A stretch of 7,608 bases of DNA, taken from assembly GCA_900552185.1 (NCBI GenBank), contig URYT01000089.1, forward strand, positions 1-7,608. Reading direction: 5' to 3'. The notes under the pieces are model-generated. The model saw only the letters and a list, made by a program, of their open reading frames with translations, made no database searches and was not told the origin of the DNA. Shown piece by piece: positions 5,549-7,608 of the stretch. The stretch is from an uncultured Collinsella sp. (GTDB lineage: Bacteria > Actinomycetota > Coriobacteriia > Coriobacteriales > Coriobacteriaceae). Position 1 is the first letter of the stretch; every line of letters begins with the position of its first letter. The translations under genes and the position numbers were made by a program.

Positions 5549-6906
5549 TTAGAGCGTGATGATATCCGAGATATCGAGGGCCTGAGCGTCGGCGGCATCG
5601 TGCGTGGCAAGCAGGAGCATGCGGCCGTCGAGCAGGTCGAGCACAGCTTCGGCGCATGCGTCGCGCGCAGCGGTATCTAAACCGGTAAAGGGCTCATCCA
5701 GAATGACGGCGCCGCCCGGGCGCAGCAGGGCGCGGGCGATCTCGACGCGACGGCGCTGCCCGCCCGAAAGCTTGGCCACGCGAGCATGCACATCGATTCC
5801 CGGCACCAGCAGGCGCAGCAATGCCGCGGCGCTCGAAGCATCCACACGCGCATCGGCGCACACCAGCACGTTATCCAGCGCCGAGGCGGACTCGGCCAAG
5901 CGTGCATCCTGAAACACCATCGAGCACGGCGCGCACTCCCCCGCTGTCAACGAAAGCAGTGTCGACTTGCCCACACCCGAGGCCCCCATCACACAGGTGC
6001 GCCCACCCGCAGGCACGTTGAGCACCAGACCGTCCAGCGCCGGCGCCCAGGGCGCACGATCGCCCACGGCAAGCGCAAGCTCCGCTGCAGTGCCATCGCT
6101 CGCAGCCCCCGCACGCCCGCGCAGTCCATGCCCATGCGCCCGCACGGCCGCGTGCCACGCCACGGGTCCCGAAACCCGCAGCAGCCACACCAGCACGCGC
6201 TCGCACGCCCACGAGGCGGCAACGACCAGCACGGTCCACGCCAGCAAATCAGCCGTCTCAATCAAAAGCTTTGCCTGATAGATGCGCTCACCCACGGTGC
6301 CCACCGCCATGCCGATCAGCTCGGCTGCCACGCCGGCCTTCCAGCTCATGCCGATCACGGCGCGGGCGCACGAAAGCACAAACGGCAGGACTTCGCGCCA
6401 GGTATGGGCGCAAAACAGGCGCCAGCCGCGCACGCCATGCAGACGGAACATCTGCTCCAGCGGTTTATTCACCTGTGCCAAGCCCTCGGCCAGCGAAAAA
6501 TACACGCCCGGCAGCGCCATCAAAAAGACCGCGGCGATGCTCACGCGCGCCGATCCCAGCCAAATGAGCAGCAGGACCACCACGCAGGCAACCGGCGTCG
6601 CCTTGACAAACGACAGCGCCGGCGCCACCAGGCGGGCAAACGCACGCGAACGTGACGAAATCCCGGCCAGCACGCCACCACACACCGCGGCAAGCGCCAG
6701 CCCGAGCCCGCCAAAATCGCCCAGGTACCGCCATCGCACACCAGGCGCAGCAGCGCCAAGGCAACAGCACCCGGCCCCGGCAAGATCAGTGGCTGCGCCA
6801 CCAGCGCCGCCGCGAAGACCCACACGGCAAGCCAAAAGGCGGCGACGGCACCTGCTGCCGCCACCGCCTTCATACGCTCTGTCATTTGTCGAGCAAACAC
6901 ACGCAC
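5549..6906 (-). pseudogene. ABC importer: permease fused to ATPase (SsuC-SsuB/ThiX-like), frameshifted
   Basis: One gene encodes both the membrane permease and the ATPase of the importer whose binding protein gene ends 3 bp upstream. Start GTG 6906 has GGAG at 6-nt spacing, overlapping the upstream stop. The first frame gives a membrane helix and LILPGPGAV...GGTWAILAGS, as in SsuC/TauC permeases. Homology then moves to the -1 frame (open 6835-5549) near 6703, with GLALAAVCGG, FVKATPVACVVVLLLIWLG and an EAA-like loop (EQMFRLHGVRGWRLF...WREVLP). The ATPase follows: Walker A GASGVGKST (Lys at 5968-5966), Q-loop VFQ (5911-5909), signature LSGGQRRR (5770-5747), Walker B AVILDEP (5710-5690) and H-loop THD (5605-5597). 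Walker A lysine to Q-loop is only 19 residues, about half the usual distance. As written no full-length product is made. The clean motifs suggest a recent lesion or a sequence error; internal initiation could still yield an ATPase-bearing fragment. Substrate unknown. Confidence 0.72.
6689..6720 (-). other. Frameshift site, probable 19-bp deletion scar
   Basis: In the upstream frame the bases after Trp (6723-6721) read AILAGSGWR, which places Ser and Arg at the sixth and ninth positions as in SsuC-type permeases. In the -1 frame the same bases (from 6703) read GLAL, which fits the glycine normally found thirteen residues after that Trp. Thirty-six bases should separate them before the glycine codon and only 17 do, so 19 are missing. 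GGGCTGGCGC (6703-6694) reads sensibly in both frames, as expected if a deletion joined two copies of this short repeat. The alignment to family spacing is from memory and approximate. Confidence 0.5.
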
Positions 6907-6909
6907 GGG

Positions 6910-7608
6910 CTACTCCATGTAGTAGAAATCGTCAGCCGGAAGTTTACCACCCACGGCGCTCGCGTCCGCGTCGGCCAGCACCTGCAGATACCCACTAAGT
7001 GCCGCCTTCATATCCTTGCCCGTCTGGCACACAAGCATGCACCCGGGAATCGCCTTCTCGGCAATCTTGGCGTTGTCCACGATGCCAGCATCGACCACGG
7101 CCTGCGCCCAGTCTGCCGGCGCCGCATTGACGGCCTTAACGCTCGCCGCATAGCAGTTCAAGAACTCCGCCACGGCCTCGAGATGTTCCTCGGCAAACGC
7201 GCGGCGCACCACGGTCACACCCGTCAGCAGGCGCGAACCCGTGTCGCCCGCCAGCTCATCCCACACATCGGTCAGACTCACCGGCGCCGACAGCTTGCCT
7301 TCGCTCTTTGCGATGGCAGCGGTCTTGAACGGCTCGGGCAGCACGCCCACGGCAGACGGATCGGCAAGCAGCACCGAGAGCACCTCGGTGGGCTCGCTCT
7401 TAAACTCAAGCGCCACCTGGCCGGTCAGGCCCGCGCGCTCCAACAGGTAGTTCATGACGTACTCCGGCGTGGTGCCCTTGCCCGTCATATAGACGGTATG
7501 GCCCGCCAGATCGCCAAACGAGGCCACATTCGCGTCGCCCGTCACAACGTTCAGCACGCCCAGCGTGTTGATGTCGATGACCTGCACCGCGCCCTCGGTC
7601 TTGTTGTA
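6910..7608 (-). CDS. ABC importer substrate-binding protein (NMT1/THI5-like, SsuA type), 5' end outside window
   Basis: The last 232 residues of a periplasmic-binding-protein-like, extracellular solute receptor. The frame stays open to the window edge, beginning YNKTEGAVQVIDINTLGVLN, so the true start with its secretion or lipoprotein signal lies beyond 7608. The segment DLAGHTVYMTGKGTTPEYVM, followed by NYLLERAGL, is the typical ligand-site region of NMT1/THI5-like receptors. It is followed by ADPSAVGVLPEPF, a hinge motif common in this group, and a C-terminal helical lobe ending DDFYYME. Such receptors serve importers for sulfonates, nitrate, thiamine precursors or related small molecules; the ligand cannot be decided here. 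Its stop (TAG 6912-6910) lies 3 bp before the GTG of the fused permease-ATPase gene, whose ribosome site GGAG is inside the last codons. The two genes therefore form a coupled operon. Confidence 0.88.
   Translation of the reverse strand, partial: YNKTEGAVQVIDINTLGVLNVVTGDANVASFGDLAGHTVYMTGKGTTPEYVMNYLLERAGLTGQVALEFKSEPTEVLSVLLADPSAVGVLPEPFKTAAIAKSEGKLSAPVSLTDVWDELAGDTGSRLLTGVTVVRRAFAEEHLEAVAEFLNCYAASVKAVNAAPADWAQAVVDAGIVDNAKIAEKAIPGCMLVCQTGKDMKAALSGYLQVLADADASAVGGKLPADDFYYME

Noticed and set aside
6697..6720. Programmed -1 ribosomal frameshift in the importer
   Set aside because: In the upstream frame there is no X XXY YYZ slippery heptamer (the run is G ATT TTG G), and family spacing suggests several residues are missing, which a programmed shift would not explain.
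5786..6998. Long plus-strand open frames opposite the importer
   Set aside because: Very GC-rich antisense frames rich in Arg, His and Pro, typical shadows; the minus strand carries coherent ABC motifs.

Overview
The window reads as chromosome of a high-GC Gram-positive gut bacterium, most likely Coriobacteriia (Collinsella/Olsenella type). This rests on general resemblance of the proteins, GTG starts, AGGAGG-type ribosome binding sites and the mix of a PTS sugar system with very GC-rich neighbours. It is inference, not a database match.

Left part (1-4116): a beta-glucoside module. A GH1 6-phospho-beta-glucosidase gene (2970-1492) is followed, with translational coupling, by a PTS IIBC permease gene (1480-110), which ends in a strong hairpin terminator (39-79). 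An AraC-family regulator (3124-4116) is transcribed divergently. The 153-bp gap between them holds a TATAAT box for the regulator, an extended -10 for the sugar operon, and a pair of direct repeats spaced exactly 21 bp that overlap the operon's missing -35 and the regulator's own start region. The inferred logic is that the regulator senses an imported sugar, activates bgl-pts and represses itself. No IIA domain or gene is present, so a IIA from elsewhere in the genome must feed the permease.

Middle part (4117-5548): a CPBP-family intramembrane protease gene (5039-4125), convergent with the regulator across an 8-bp gap, and a small RelB/DinJ-type antitoxin gene (5323-5123) with no toxin beside it. 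The antitoxin is bracketed by two copies of a 33-bp direct repeat. Its upstream region holds a 10-bp-phased GTATTAC array and a perfect 12-bp inverted repeat.

Right part (5549-7608), very GC-rich: an importer of the SsuABC/ThiXYZ (NMT1/THI5-like) type. The substrate-binding protein gene is cut by the window edge (7608-6910). Next comes one gene encoding a permease fused to its ATPase (6906-5549). This fused gene is frameshifted early in the permease; the pattern fits a 19-bp deletion between short direct repeats. The ATPase also has an unusually short Walker A to Q-loop distance. All motifs needed for ATP binding and hydrolysis remain.

No RNA genes, CRISPR arrays or transposase genes were seen. 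No gene-free stretch exceeds 300 bases; the longest is 5324-5548 (225 bases).
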